The position numbers and the translations under genes are program-made. Of a stretch of 64,000 nt of DNA, positions 45,333 through 55,493 are shown one piece after another (the stretch's first letter is position 1; each line of letters begins with the position of its first letter). The notes under the pieces are model-generated. The model was given only the letters and a program-made list of their open reading frames with translations, did not search any database and was not told where the DNA came from. Location of the stretch: assembly GCA_958009055.1 (NCBI GenBank), contig OY253663.1, positions 62,001-126,000 on the forward strand. The letters are read 5' to 3'. Source of the stretch: Choricystis sp. odSpoLacu1. Lineage: Eukaryota; Chlorophyta; Trebouxiophyceae.

Positions 45333-46000
45333 AGAGAGGGAACACACTGGGCATCTCGGTTTTGGGTGGTGGTCGGCTGTCTGACCACCACCCACGCCCA
45401 CACGGGGGCGAGGAAGGGGAGCGGCTGCGGCTGCCCCCTCCCCCGCACCCAAAAACGTATACGGAACCAAAGAAAAAAAATTGGAGGTGCTTGCATAACA
45501 CACAACATTTTCAAAAACAAAAACATGGTCTTTTTCCTTCATTTTTTTTGGAATTCCGGACAGTTGATTTTCAAAGCCCTGCGCACACACAAGACTCCCG
45601 ACGCATGTAGGTCAACCAAGAGCCGGCTTTCCCACCCCGGGCAGCCCTCTTGTTGGCATGCTGGGGGGGCGACGCATAGCCCCCAGCATTATTGATTGCG
45701 GTTGAACGCAGGCACAACACACACACACAGTTTGGCGGGAGTGGCTCACGGTTTATGATGCATAAATTGTGATGTAAATACCCCCGGTACCACCAACGTG
45801 AGAAGATACATAAAACGACGGTGTGGCATGTGCGCGGGCTCTGCAGCGCAGGGACAAGGCGCGCCGCATATTCGAACGGGTGGGGTTGACAGCTGAGGTG
45901 CAGAGAGCTCTCTCAGCAGCGTGGGTCTCGTTAGCGCCCCAGATTCACACACACGCGCTTGCCTTCCCCCCTCTGCACACACCGCCCCCGCGCCACCACC
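45333..46000. other. Spacer between IPT gene and its truncated copy
   Basis: 668 bp with no supported gene. It carries the IPT gene 3' region, a perfect 9-bp inverted repeat (45659-45667 with 45680-45688, 12-nt loop), and presumably the former promoter of the truncated copy. Base composition is less GC-rich than the coding parts. Confidence 0.5.
45659..45688. other. 9-bp perfect hairpin
   Basis: TGCTGGGGG pairs perfectly with CCCCCAGCA across a 12-nt loop. No U-run follows, so it is not a bacterial-style terminator. It could be an RNA 3'-end structure or chance in GC-rich DNA. Confidence 0.5.
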
Positions 46001-47034
46001 ATGAGGGCCGCCCTCATTGTATTGCTGGGCAGCGCGCTGGTGCGTTTGGCAGGAACATAGCTTTGAGGGCCATGTGTGGCTGGCAGGCATTTCGTGCGTT
46101 TTGACGCCGCCGTTCTCCCCTCCCCCCCTCCAGGCCTTCTCTCACGCTGCACCGCCCCCATTGGTGAGAAAACATGCCTGTAGTCATGACCCACTTGGGG
46201 GGACAAGGCAGAGGAGGAGGCCACCGTGGATACCGGGGGGGTGCGTTTACATGGAAATACCATGCGTGCGCCACTCCGCGCGCTCCGAGCCGGGGACAAT
46301 GCTGTCTGCCGCTGTAGGGGATCCATGTTTGACACGGACAAGGGCTGGGGGAGGGCGTCAGGGGAGGAGACGGCCTGGTCTGGGCGAGGGCGGGGTCACG
46401 AGGAACAAGACGGCAGAGCTGCGACGCGCTGCAGGCTGCACCCAAGAATCACGTGTCCCTCTTCACTCCCTGTCCCCCGGCCCGCTTCCCACCACAAACA
46501 CACACGCCTTCAGGCGAACGTCGACGAGCTGGACGACGCCGCCATCCTGGACGCCCTGCTCGCAGACGACTGGGTTCGACGCACTGACAGTCGACGACGC
46601 GGTGGTGAGTGTGTTTTTTTGGGGGGTAGGGGAGGAGTCGCCACGGCCAGACGCGCCCTAGAGCGACGAGGGGGTGCATGTGTAGGCGAAGCGACGCGAG
46701 AGAGACAGAGCCGAGAAACCGGGTGCAGAAAGGGAGCCGCTAACCCACCGCCCAAGAGAGGGGTGGGTGTGACGAGTCGTGTGGGGGTGCTGCGAGCTCT
46801 TGAGCCCCCCCTCTGACCGTCCCCACTCTCCTTCAAGGCACTCTGACTGCTAATATCACCGTCTTTGGTCACACGTAAGAAATAGATGGAGGAGGGAAGT
46901 GTGGAGGTGTGTGGGGTGCGCGCGACGAAACAAGCCGCACGCTCACGTACGCACACGTTCCCCCCCCCCTCCCCTCCCACAGCACCGCCCCCACCGCGGT
47001 GGCCACCGTGGTGCCCACCATCACGCTTGGAAAG
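46001..47034 (+). pseudogene. Truncated copy of the IPT-repeat gene
   Basis: Exon remnants follow the order of the intact gene 3.5 kb upstream: 46001-46039 (MRAALIVLLGSAL, donor GTGCG) for the signal peptide, 46134-46163 (AFSHAAPPPL), about 46514-46603 (DELDDAAILDALLADD, with an internal frame change), a piece reading GTLTANITVFGH near 46838-46877, and TAPTAVATVVPTITL from 46982 to about 47027. Most IPT repeats and the whole propeller are missing; AT-richer non-coding sequence follows. The shared exon-intron plan points to tandem duplication and decay. A very short secreted product cannot be excluded. Confidence 0.65.
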
Positions 47035-47498
47035 CCTTTTTTCTTCCCAAACTCTTTTTTTTTCTTGTGGGGAAAAATCGTGCGCACTTCTTTTTAATCC
47101 CTGGCCACACACTTGGCGAGCAAGCCTGACAAGGGTGTGTGTGTGTGTCATATAATGGTTTTGGCGGGATACTTTTTTACGTTTCTGTGTAAAAAAGCCC
47201 AAGCCCTTGCCTGCCTCTGTTACACGCGTGCGGATTTTGGTGCGAGTTCTCCAAGCAAACGTGTGTGGTAGTGGTACAGGGTGGTACATGGAAGCAAAAC
47301 GAAACAAGGAGTACAAAAAAGTGCGGGTTTGGTTTTTCGTTGAAACGCACACACACACACACTAACAGGCAAACAAAAAACAAAGGCAATCAAAACGGGG
47401 GACCGGGACAAAAAAGAACAAGTACAAAGGGGGGGGGTTCAGGTACACACAGGAAGGCCGCGCGGGCTGGGACGGGGCCCCAGCACACGCGTTCCCTC
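47035..47498. other. Gene-free stretch with CA repeat
   Basis: 464 bp, comparatively A/T-rich, containing GTGTGTGTGTG (about 47133) and CACACACACACA (about 47348). It follows the truncated IPT copy and contains the 3' region of the minus-strand gene that ends at 47499. No gene is supported. Confidence 0.5.
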
Positions 47499-48457
47499 TC
47501 ACCGCGTCGCCAACGGCGCCCGCCCCGGCACCCACACCACCGCCGCCGCACCGCTGGCCCGACCCCGGCCTTCAGACGGGGTCGCCGCCGGCGCAGCGCG
47601 CCCCACACTCTCACTCTTGGCCGCCGCCGCCGTCGTCTCCATGGCGTTGGCCACCCGGCACAGAGCGCGTGCGGCGACGACGGCCGCCGCCGCGACCACG
47701 CCCTGCGCCACCGCCACGACGATGCCTTTGACTTGGTCGTCCTTGAGGGCGGCCGCCAGTCCTGTCGCCGCGTAGTCGGCGGCCCGGGCCGCCCGCTCGC
47801 GCAGTGCGGTGGCGGCCACCACACCGCGCGACGCGAGCAACGCGGCCGCGCGCGCCGACGCGCGCCCCGCGCCCGCGGCGCTGGCGCCGGCTTCCAGGGC
47901 GGAGGACGCCAGGGAGCGGGCGCGGTGGGCGGCGGCGGCAAGGGCGGAGGCAAGGGCGCGCAAGGGGCCGGAGAGAGGGGTGGGTGGGGGCGGGGCGGCT
48001 TCAGACGGGGACGACGACGACGGAGCCTGCTGTGTGTGGGGAAAAAAAAAGGGTGTCGGGCGGTGTGTTTCGGGCGAGGCGGGTGCAGACGCCCGGCGAC
48101 ACACGAGGGTGTCCAGCTGCGCACGCGTGCGCACGAAGACAGCGGGTTTGTGGGGGCGAGGCGCGTGGCGGGGGCGCGCGCGCGCGCCCCCGCTTTTTTC
48201 AATGCGTCGACCGGGCGTTTTTTTTTGCCCCCGCCCACCCCCCGCGCCCGCCGCGGCGTCTGCGCCTGTGAGTGCGCCCCGACACATCCTGGTGCACCAC
48301 CTCCTGTCCCTGCGCGCACACACACGCCACACAAACTCACCCGTGCCGCTTCCGCGGCCCCCGGCGTGGCCGGGGGCGTCACGTCGCTGTCCACCACGAC
48401 GAAGCCGTCGTCCACCGCGTCGGGGGCGAGGGACAGGTGGGGGCAGGTGGAGTTCAT
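47499..48457 (-). CDS. Small Ala-rich helical protein, unknown function
   Basis: Exon 1 48341-48457 (39 codons, MNSTCPHLSLAPDAVDDGFVVVD), intron 48030-48340, exon 2 47499-48029; 215 residues. A short acidic N-terminus precedes a Pro/Ser linker, then a long Ala-rich helical stretch (LRALASALAAAAHRARSLA to IVVAVAQGVVAAAAVVAARAL) that includes a moderately hydrophobic segment near 150-172. It could be an amphipathic membrane or lipid-droplet-surface helix; this is inference. No family recognised. Head-to-head with the hydrolase gene across 273 bp. Confidence 0.55.
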
Positions 48458-48730
48458 TGGTGCGGTGTGTGTGTGTGTGCCCCGGAGAGAGGGGGTGTGG
48501 GGGAGGGCGCGAGCGCGCCGACAACAAAGAGCGAGAGTGAAGACGCACACAACCGAACGCCTTGCTTCTCGGCCACAAGGGGCGGGCGCGCGCTGTCGCC
48601 GCCTAGCCGCCGCCACCACACACACCCTAACTGCGCACCACACTCACACACACTCGTGTCGCGTACGCCACTGGAGTGTCGAAACTAGCGACGCCTGTGG
48701 CCAAATCGAGCCGACACAAAAAAACTCCCG

Positions 48731-49876
48731 ATGGGCCGCCCCGCCGCCACCACGCCCCCCTCACCCCGGGCGAGGGTGACGCACATGGAGGCCTTCTTTC
48801 TGAATAAACGGTGAGAGGGCATGGAGAGAGGCAGAGAAGACGCGCCAGGACGCAAAAACGCTCCATCTAGCCCATTAACCGCCCTCCCCCACACCAGCAA
48901 CCACCCCATCTTCACCCGCTCCTACATCCCCGCCCACCCCACCTCCATCCTGCTCTTCCACCACGGCTACCCCCAGCACTCGGGCCTGTGGGACTCGGAG
49001 TTTTGTTCTGCGTTCCGTGACCTGGCCTCCGCCGGCGTCGCCGTCTTCGCTCACGACGCCGCCGGCTTTGGCAGGTCGGCCCCTCCCACGCCTGGCGCGC
49101 CCCACTGGCCTGCGTCCGTGGCCAGTGTGGACGCGTTGGTGGATGACGTGTTTTCGCTGCGCTCAGCACTGGTCGCCCCCTTGGAAGCCGCCCACGGTGG
49201 CCGCCTGCCCGTGCACGTGGGCGGCGTGTCCATGGGGGGGCTGGTGGCCATTCATGCTGTGTTGAGGGCGCCGGACGCGTGGGCGGGCGTGGTGCTGGAG
49301 TCGCCAGCCCTCGCGCCCGTGTGGACGCCGCTGCTGCGCTTGCTGCACGCCGCCTCCCCCCTCCTCGAACGCGTCGTCCCGGCCTGGGTGCCTGGCGTCC
49401 CGGGCCCCCCATTTGCAGCCCACACGCCGGCGGCCGCCACCGTGGCTGCTCTGCGGGCCGACCCCCTCAACCCGACGCCCCCCTTTCTTCCCGCCTGCAT
49501 CCTGCGCGTCGGCACCGCGCGCGCCCTGTTTGACGGCATGCAGGATGCTTTGGAGCGCGCGCACGAACTGAGGCTGCCGTTGCTCGTGTTTTCATGTGCT
49601 GACGATGGTGCTGTCTGCCCCGCCGCGATTGCAAAATTCGTCGCCTCCACCTCCTCCCCCGACAAAACGCACGTCACCCACCCGCCGGGGTCAGGTCACT
49701 GCCTGTTGCTGGGGCCCGCATGTGGCGCGGTGGTGGGGCGCGTCGCGGCCTGGGCGGCGGCGCGGTCGCCGGTGGCGCGGTCGAGGTTGAGGCGCGCGGC
49801 GGCGGTCGCAGCGGGCGTGAATTCGGGGGGCAAAAAGGCCCAGACCGCCGTGGCGCTGGTGGCGACTAGTGGATGA
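48731..49876 (+). CDS. Alpha/beta hydrolase, monoacylglycerol lipase-like
   Basis: Serine hydrolase of the monoglyceride lipase/lysophospholipase group. Exon 1 48731-48810, intron 48811-48897, exon 2 48898-49876; 352 residues. The upstream in-frame ATG (MGRPAATT) was preferred, with 48785 as alternative. Motifs: LLFHHGYPQHSG (oxyanion HG), DAAGFGRS, nucleophile elbow GGVSMGGLVAIH, acid in SCADDGAVCP, catalytic His in GSGHCLLLG. No signal peptide or membrane segment, so likely cytosolic. Substrate is inferred only from the family. Confidence 0.85.
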
Positions 49877-50020
49877 GGGTTTGGGTGTTTGTTTTAGTTG
49901 GTTTTGCTGCTCGCGCTCTCGCTGTGTAAAAAGAAAACGTGATTTTTCTTTTAACGCACAACTCGCCGGCCTTTTCCGGGTTTCTCCTCTCCCTCCCACA
50001 CCCACCCACCCACACACCCC

Positions 50021-51236
50021 ATGCTCAAACCCGCCATCCTGCTGGCCGTGGCCGCCCTGGCGCTGGCTCAGCCCCCCGCCCCAGCGCCTTCGGGGGCTTC
50101 GGAGGCGCACAGTGAGTGTGTTTTTTGGATTTTTGTTTTTTTTGTGCGTCGTCGCCGTTTTCCCCCCCTCCACCCTCCACCCTCCCCCCCCACACCCAGC
50201 CGGCAACCGCACTCTCACGACTGCCAACTTCACGTCCGTCACCCTGTGCGCCCCCGTCAACATCCACGTCCACCCCGGCGCCTCCCACCGCGTGACGGCC
50301 GACACGGGGGCCGCGTCCGTCCCACTCGAAGCCGTCGTGCGGGACGGGGGCGACCTCGTCATCTCGGCCACGGGACCGTTCACCGCCACCCGCCCCGTCA
50401 AGATCCATGTGGAGCTGCCGGAGGACATGCTGAAGGGTGTGTCCACCACCGCGGCCGCGGGCGCTGTGGTTGTGACGGGCGCGTTTTCGACCGATGGCGC
50501 GTTCAACGTCTCCGCCGCGTCTGCCGCCGACCTCATCACCGCCAACATCACCGCCTCCTCCCTCAACGTGGCGGCGGGCGGGAATGGACGCACCGTGATT
50601 GGCGGCGCGTGGGGCTCTGCCAACGTGGCGGCGGGCGGCGTCGCGGACGTTTGGCTCGTCGGCAGCAACGCAAACACGACCAGCGTGGTCATCAGTGAGT
50701 CGGCCGCCCTCTTCATCGCGCCCGGGTCCGATGATCATAAAATCGAGGGCCTGGCCCTCACCGGGCTGCCGACCGTCATTTTCGATGCTGGCCTCTGCCT
50801 CGTGCCCGCCCCCCCTTTTGGCAACGCGTGCGCGTCGGTGCCGACGATTCGCGCGCCCCGCGTGCGGGCGGGTTGGACGTGCGGCCTGGAGGCGGATGGC
50901 CCGTTCGCGTGCCCGCCCAGCGGCCAGATCAGCTCGGGCGCGCCGGCCGCGGCCGCCGCGGCGCAGGCCGAGTCGCCAGCTGGTGGTGAGCTGGAGGCGT
51001 CGCGCGCGGGTGGCGCCGCCGCCGCGGCTGAAGCCCCCGCCGGCGGCATCCCCGCCCGCCGCCGCATGAGCCGGACTGCGTCGGCGTGCCCTACCTGCGG
51101 CGCCGCCCGCCGCTCCGCGCGCGCGGGGGTGGGGACGGCCTGTGGCCCGATTGTGGTCACGAGCGGGCGGTCGGCGGCGCGCTTGGTGCGGTGCGATGCC
51201 CAGGAGAAGGAGCTGTACATGCTGCCTCAGGAGTGA
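50021..51236 (+). CDS. Secreted head-GIN/DUF2807-like protein 1
   Basis: Exon 1 50021-50111 with signal peptide (MLKPAILLAVAALALA), intron 50112-50199, exon 2 50200-51236; 375 residues. After TGNRTLTTANFTSVTLCAPVNIHVHPG come repeated short beta strands with Ala/Gly/Asn turns (LVISATGPF, VTGAFSTDGAFNVSAASAADLITANITASSLNVAAGGNG) as in the bacterial head-GIN beta-helix fold. N-glycosylation sequons (NFT, NVS, NIT) are present. C-terminal part is Cys-containing (ACPTCG, TACGP). It resembles the gene at 53.7-55.2 kb in plan and in the C-x-P-x-N start. Extracellular role inferred. Confidence 0.65.
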
Positions 51237-51395
51237 GAGAGGAAGAGAGAGGGTGTGGGGGCGCGGGTTGAGCCGAAAAACAACCACACACGGGGAGAGC
51301 GCACACAGCACCGCCGCCCGCCGTCCCCACACCCCGACGCACGATGTGTGCAACAAGTTTTGTGTTTGTGTTGTGCTAACAGGAAGAAGAAAAAA

Positions 51396-53442
51396 CTAGG
51401 AATCAACCATCGCTGCTGCCAGCCCGCCGTCGGCCGGTGGCGTCCACCGCCCGGCCGACGCGGCCGCCACCGCGCGGCCAGCCCCCACAATCGCGGCCAC
51501 TCCCTCGCCATCACCATCCCGCACCGCCTCCGTATGCCCACGCTCCAGCACGCGCCACACAGGGGCCGCGTGCACGTGCGCGCGCGGCCAGGAGGCGCGG
51601 AGGGTCGCGGCGACACAGTCTGCCGCGTGCCGCCGGCACTCGGCGTCGCCACCCACCACCCACTCCAGCAGCAGGGGCATGAGACGAGCGTACTGGCGCA
51701 GAGCGGTGCAGCCCAGCCGGGCCAGGAGGGGGGGGGAGGCGGCCGCCCACACGCGCGTGCGCGGCGGTTCGTGCGCGTGGCGCTCTGCTTCGATCAGCCA
51801 GTCGTCCAACAGCGCGTCGCACGCGGTCGGAGGGGACGTGGCATCCAGCCCACCATCCAGCGCAACGACTAGCGCGACTGCTGCAGGGGCGGCCGCCGGC
51901 CAGGCGCGGTCGGCACAGCCGACGACCGCGCGAGACGCCGCGTGTCTTAACGCCCCAGCGTGCGGCGCCACCGCGTCCGGCCCGCCTGCCGCGACGGCGG
52001 CCAACCCCGCCGCCCCGCCGCGCTGCACGGCGGGGGCGGGGTCGGAGGCGGCGGCCAGCAGGGCGGGCAGGGCGAGTGTGAGCGCGGTGGGCAGGGACGG
52101 CGGGTCGAGGGACCGCACGAGCCACGCCAGCTGGCGCGCCGCCAGGGCCCGCGCGAACACGCCCGGGCCGGTGTAGGGCGTCATTTTGATGGCGTCCAGG
52201 CCGCGCCAGTGGTCTTGGACGAGGGTGGCGTGCAGGCGGGAGAGTGACCGCGGGAGAGCGTGTGAGACCGCGGCCTCCACGCTGCCGCCACGAGCAACGG
52301 CAGCGACCGCGTCCGCCGCGGCGGCGGCAGCCGGTCCAGTGGCCCACACACCATCTAAACCAGCGGCTGGCGTGTACAGCGCGGCCAGCAGCAGCGTGTC
52401 GGCGCGGGTTCGGTCTGCGTCTGCGGCCGCCGCGGCGACCGCCGCGCGCGCGGCGGCGTCTGCGGCCGCCTTTGCGCGCGCGGCTCTGGCTTCGTCATCA
52501 TCACCATCTGATGATGCACCAGGCTCGCTGTCGCTGCCGATGACTTGGATCAACGGAGGGCGCGGCGCGGTGCGCGCGGCCGCGTCGCCGTCTCCATTGG
52601 CCTGCCTCTGCCCCGCCACGTTCCACAGTTGGCCCACGTCGGCGGTGGGTGCGGTGCGTGGGGGTGACCGCGGTGGTGGCGCTTCCTGGGCAGGCATGTT
52701 TTCAACATCAGCCGGCAGCGCGCCGACCGCGGCAGCAGCCGCGCGCGCACACGCCGCAGCACGCTCGCCCCACGCCGCAGCACGCTCGCCCCACGCCGCC
52801 GCCCCCGGCCCCACCTCATCCATGGGGTCGCCCCCCATGTCGGCAAACATGGCGTCGGGAGGCGTGGCGGCGGCCAGGGCGGCGTCGGCGATGGTCGCCG
52901 CGTCGCGCGTCGGGATGGACGCCGGCGCGGCCGTTAATGCTCGCGCCAGCCCCGCCACCGCGTCGATGCAGGGTTGGATGTCGTCTCCAACGATGGTGGA
53001 TGCGCCCACCAGACAGCGCAGCGCCAGGGGCAGCACAAACACGGCGACTGCTGCCGCGAGCGGCGCGTCCGAGGGGGGGCTTGCTGCGACGGCCGCCAGG
53101 CGGGCGGCCGCGCGACGAGTGGGGGCGTCGTCTGACGCCCATGCAGACGGCGTGCGTAGTAGCAGCATGGCTGTGGGTTTGGGGGAAGGAGGGAATGGGG
53201 GGTTGGACGCATGGGGGTGGGGGCAGCCCCCCCCTCCTCCCGCCCCACCACCCCACCACCACGCGCACTCCACACTCCACACACACACACACACACGCAC
53301 CCGCGTCGCGCGGCGTCGCCGCCGTCGCTGCCGCGTCCAGCCAGGCGGGGCCGAGTGGAGGCGCCGCCTCTGCGTCGGCGCCCAGCACAGCGGCCAGGGC
53401 GGCGGCCGGGGTGGGCGGGCCACCGTCCGAGGCCGCGGCCAT
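51396..53442 (-). CDS. Ala-rich solenoid-like protein C, unknown function
   Basis: Exon 1 53301-53442 (MAAASDGGPPTPAAAL), intron 53171-53300, exon 2 51396-53170; 638 residues. Helical repeats of ARM/HEAT character dominate the C-terminal half (VFARALAARQLAWLVRSL, VQRGGAAGLAAVA, LGCTALRQYARLMPLLLEWV, RRHAADCVAATLRASW). A conserved-looking segment LHATLVQDHWRGLDAIKMTPYTG might identify the family; a TTI2-type TELO2 partner is one guess I cannot support further. The middle is acidic and disordered. An 18-bp internal duplication gives WGERAAAWGERAAA. Confidence 0.65.
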
Positions 53443-53653
53443 GGCGTGGCAGGCCAGGCTCGGTGTGTGGGAAGAGAAAAGAGCGTGTGTTGTGTGAATG
53501 ATGACCCAAAACACTCTTTTTTATCACTACAAACGCTCGCGCTTTTTCACGTTGGCACCACTCGTCCCATCAGTCACGTTTGGTTCGTGACTTGTTAACA
53601 AGTCACGACACAAGGCAAGGCACACACACCTCAAACAAAGCAGGGGTGAAAAA

Positions 53654-55204
53654 TCAGACGCCCATTTTGCGGTCTTTGTCGGCAACCGCACAGCGCGGCG
53701 CAGCGACGGCCGTCGGCGCGGGGGCGCCCGGGCTGGCGCCACCATCAGACAGGTAGGTCACGCGGCCACCAGTGTTGATCACGGTGGCGCCCCGGCTGCC
53801 GGACGAGACAAATGCGCCACCGGTGCCGCCGTGCGACGTGTAGACGGTCGCGCCGTCGCGCCCCGCGATGACGGCGGCGCCGCCGCTGCCGCCGCTGCCG
53901 CCGCCACTCACCACCGTCGTCCTGCCGTTGGCGTCAGTCGTGGACGACATGTAAGACGACTGACCGCCGCCGCCACCCGACGACGGCGCAAAGGAGGCGG
54001 CCCCCTGCGCCCCCGCCAGCTTGCGACCAAACGCAGAGGCAAACGCGCCGGGGCCGCCACCGCCGCCACCCATCATGCCGGGGCCAGCGGCCGGGCCACC
54101 GCCGCCGCCCATCATGGCGTTCATCATGCTCGACACCGTGTCCCAGGGGGCGCCCCCCGCCATGCCGGGCCCACCGCCCCACGCGCCGCCCGCGTCGCTC
54201 CAGGGGGGCGCGGTGTCATCCCCCGTGACCATCGCGCCAAAGCCGGCGTCACAGGTCGCGTCTCCCACCAGGGCCACGCCACACGTCCACACCTTGGGGG
54301 AGGTGGAGGGCAGGGTGACGGTCGCGCGCACACAGCGCGGCGCGGGGGGGGAGCCATCACCGCCGCCAGCACCCGCCCACTCCAGGTCGCACGCGCCCTT
54401 GGTGGTGGTGATGGACGCGGCGCCGCGCAGCGTGCCGGTGATGGAGGCATTGGAGGCGGCGGGCGCCAAGAACACGCGCGCGCCGCCGCGCGCGCGCACG
54501 TCGACAGCGTCGGTCACCCCCGCCACAAACACACGCGCTCCCCCGATCGCTGCCACGTCAGCACCACCAATGACCCCCTCCGCCACCAGGGTGGAGGCGC
54601 CGTTGGCGGACGCGTGGAGGGTGGTGAGGGTGAGGGACCGAGCCTGGAGCTCAGTGCCTCCGTACGCGGCAAGTGTGAGCGCGCCCGCGGTGGGGGCGAG
54701 ACCCGTCGCCAGGACGGTGTTGCCGCCAGGGGACGCCACCGCGACCCGGGTCACCGAGGCGGCCGGCACGCGCAGGACGGCGGTGATGGGGGCGGCGGTG
54801 GAGAAGGAGGAAGCGCCGAGGGAGAGCGTGCCGTTGGACGAGACGTTGGCCCGGACTGCATCCAGCACGCTCGCTTCGGCGGTCACGTCGAGGGACGGGG
54901 TCGTGGTGGCATTGTCGCCGGTGATGATGAGGTTGAACGGGATGCAGGCCTGTAGGAGAGGCCAACAGGTGGGGTTTCGCTCGAGGCGTGGTTTTCTCTC
55001 GAGAGGCCAACAGGTGGAGCGGGGGCCTCAATATAAAAACTCCCCTCCCCCCCCCCCCCCCAAAACCCGCCCCCCCCGCCTACCCAGCCCCCTCACCTGG
55101 ACCTCATAAAATGGTTCCAGCTCAAATGTGCGCGCCTCGGTGGCGGGCGGGTCGGCGGCGGCGCCTACCGCCAGGAGGGCGAGCGCAATGGCTTGAACTC
55201 GCAT
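53654..55204 (-). CDS. Secreted head-GIN/DUF2807-like protein 2
   Basis: Exon 1 55097-55204 with signal peptide (MRVQAIALALLAVGAAA), intron 54950-55096, exon 2 53654-54949; 467 residues. ACIPFNLIITGDNATTTPSLDV opens a repeated-strand domain (LSLGASSFSTAAPITAVLRV; LTLAAYGGTELQARSLTLTTL; GGARVFVAGVTDAVDVRARGG), then a Cys-bearing segment and a Gly/Met/Ser-rich tail (GPGMMGGGGGGPG; VVSGGGSGGSGG). Same plan as protein 1, on the other side of solenoid C and opposite strand. The tail may be a wall or matrix domain. Function unknown. Confidence 0.65.
54957..55017. repeat. 17-bp direct repeat in head-GIN protein 2 intron
   Basis: GAGAGGCCAACAGGTGG occurs at 54957-54973 and again at 55001-55017 (period 44), inside the single intron of the gene, beside its 3' splice site on the minus strand. 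The two TCGAG palindrome-like pieces between them are also repeated. Confidence 0.8.
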
Positions 55205-55493
55205 TGACGTGTGTGCGTGTGTGTGTGTGTGTGGCCGTGCGAAACCTGGGGCCGGGCGTCCTGTCACAGAGTGAGAGTGAAGCGAGCGATGGGCGCAGTG
55301 CCCGCGTGGATGGAGGTGTTGTGGGGAGGAGGGACCACGTGTTTCGGTTTTTGTTGTGTTTTCGAGAGGCGAGCGTTTTTCGACGTGTGTAATTCGAGGC
55401 CCGCGCTGGCGGGGCCTCGAAGAGAAGGTGGGCCCGGTCCTGCGTTCTTACACGCCCCCTCAATCAACCGCACGTACCCCCCACAACACTCAA
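55205..55493. other. Spacer head-GIN protein 2 / VPS35
   Basis: 289 bp between two minus-strand genes if VPS35 ends at 55494. It would hold the VPS35 3' region and the head-GIN protein 2 promoter. If VPS35 instead reads on to 55264, most of it is coding. A GTGTGTGTGTGTG run lies at about 55210-55230. Confidence 0.4.
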
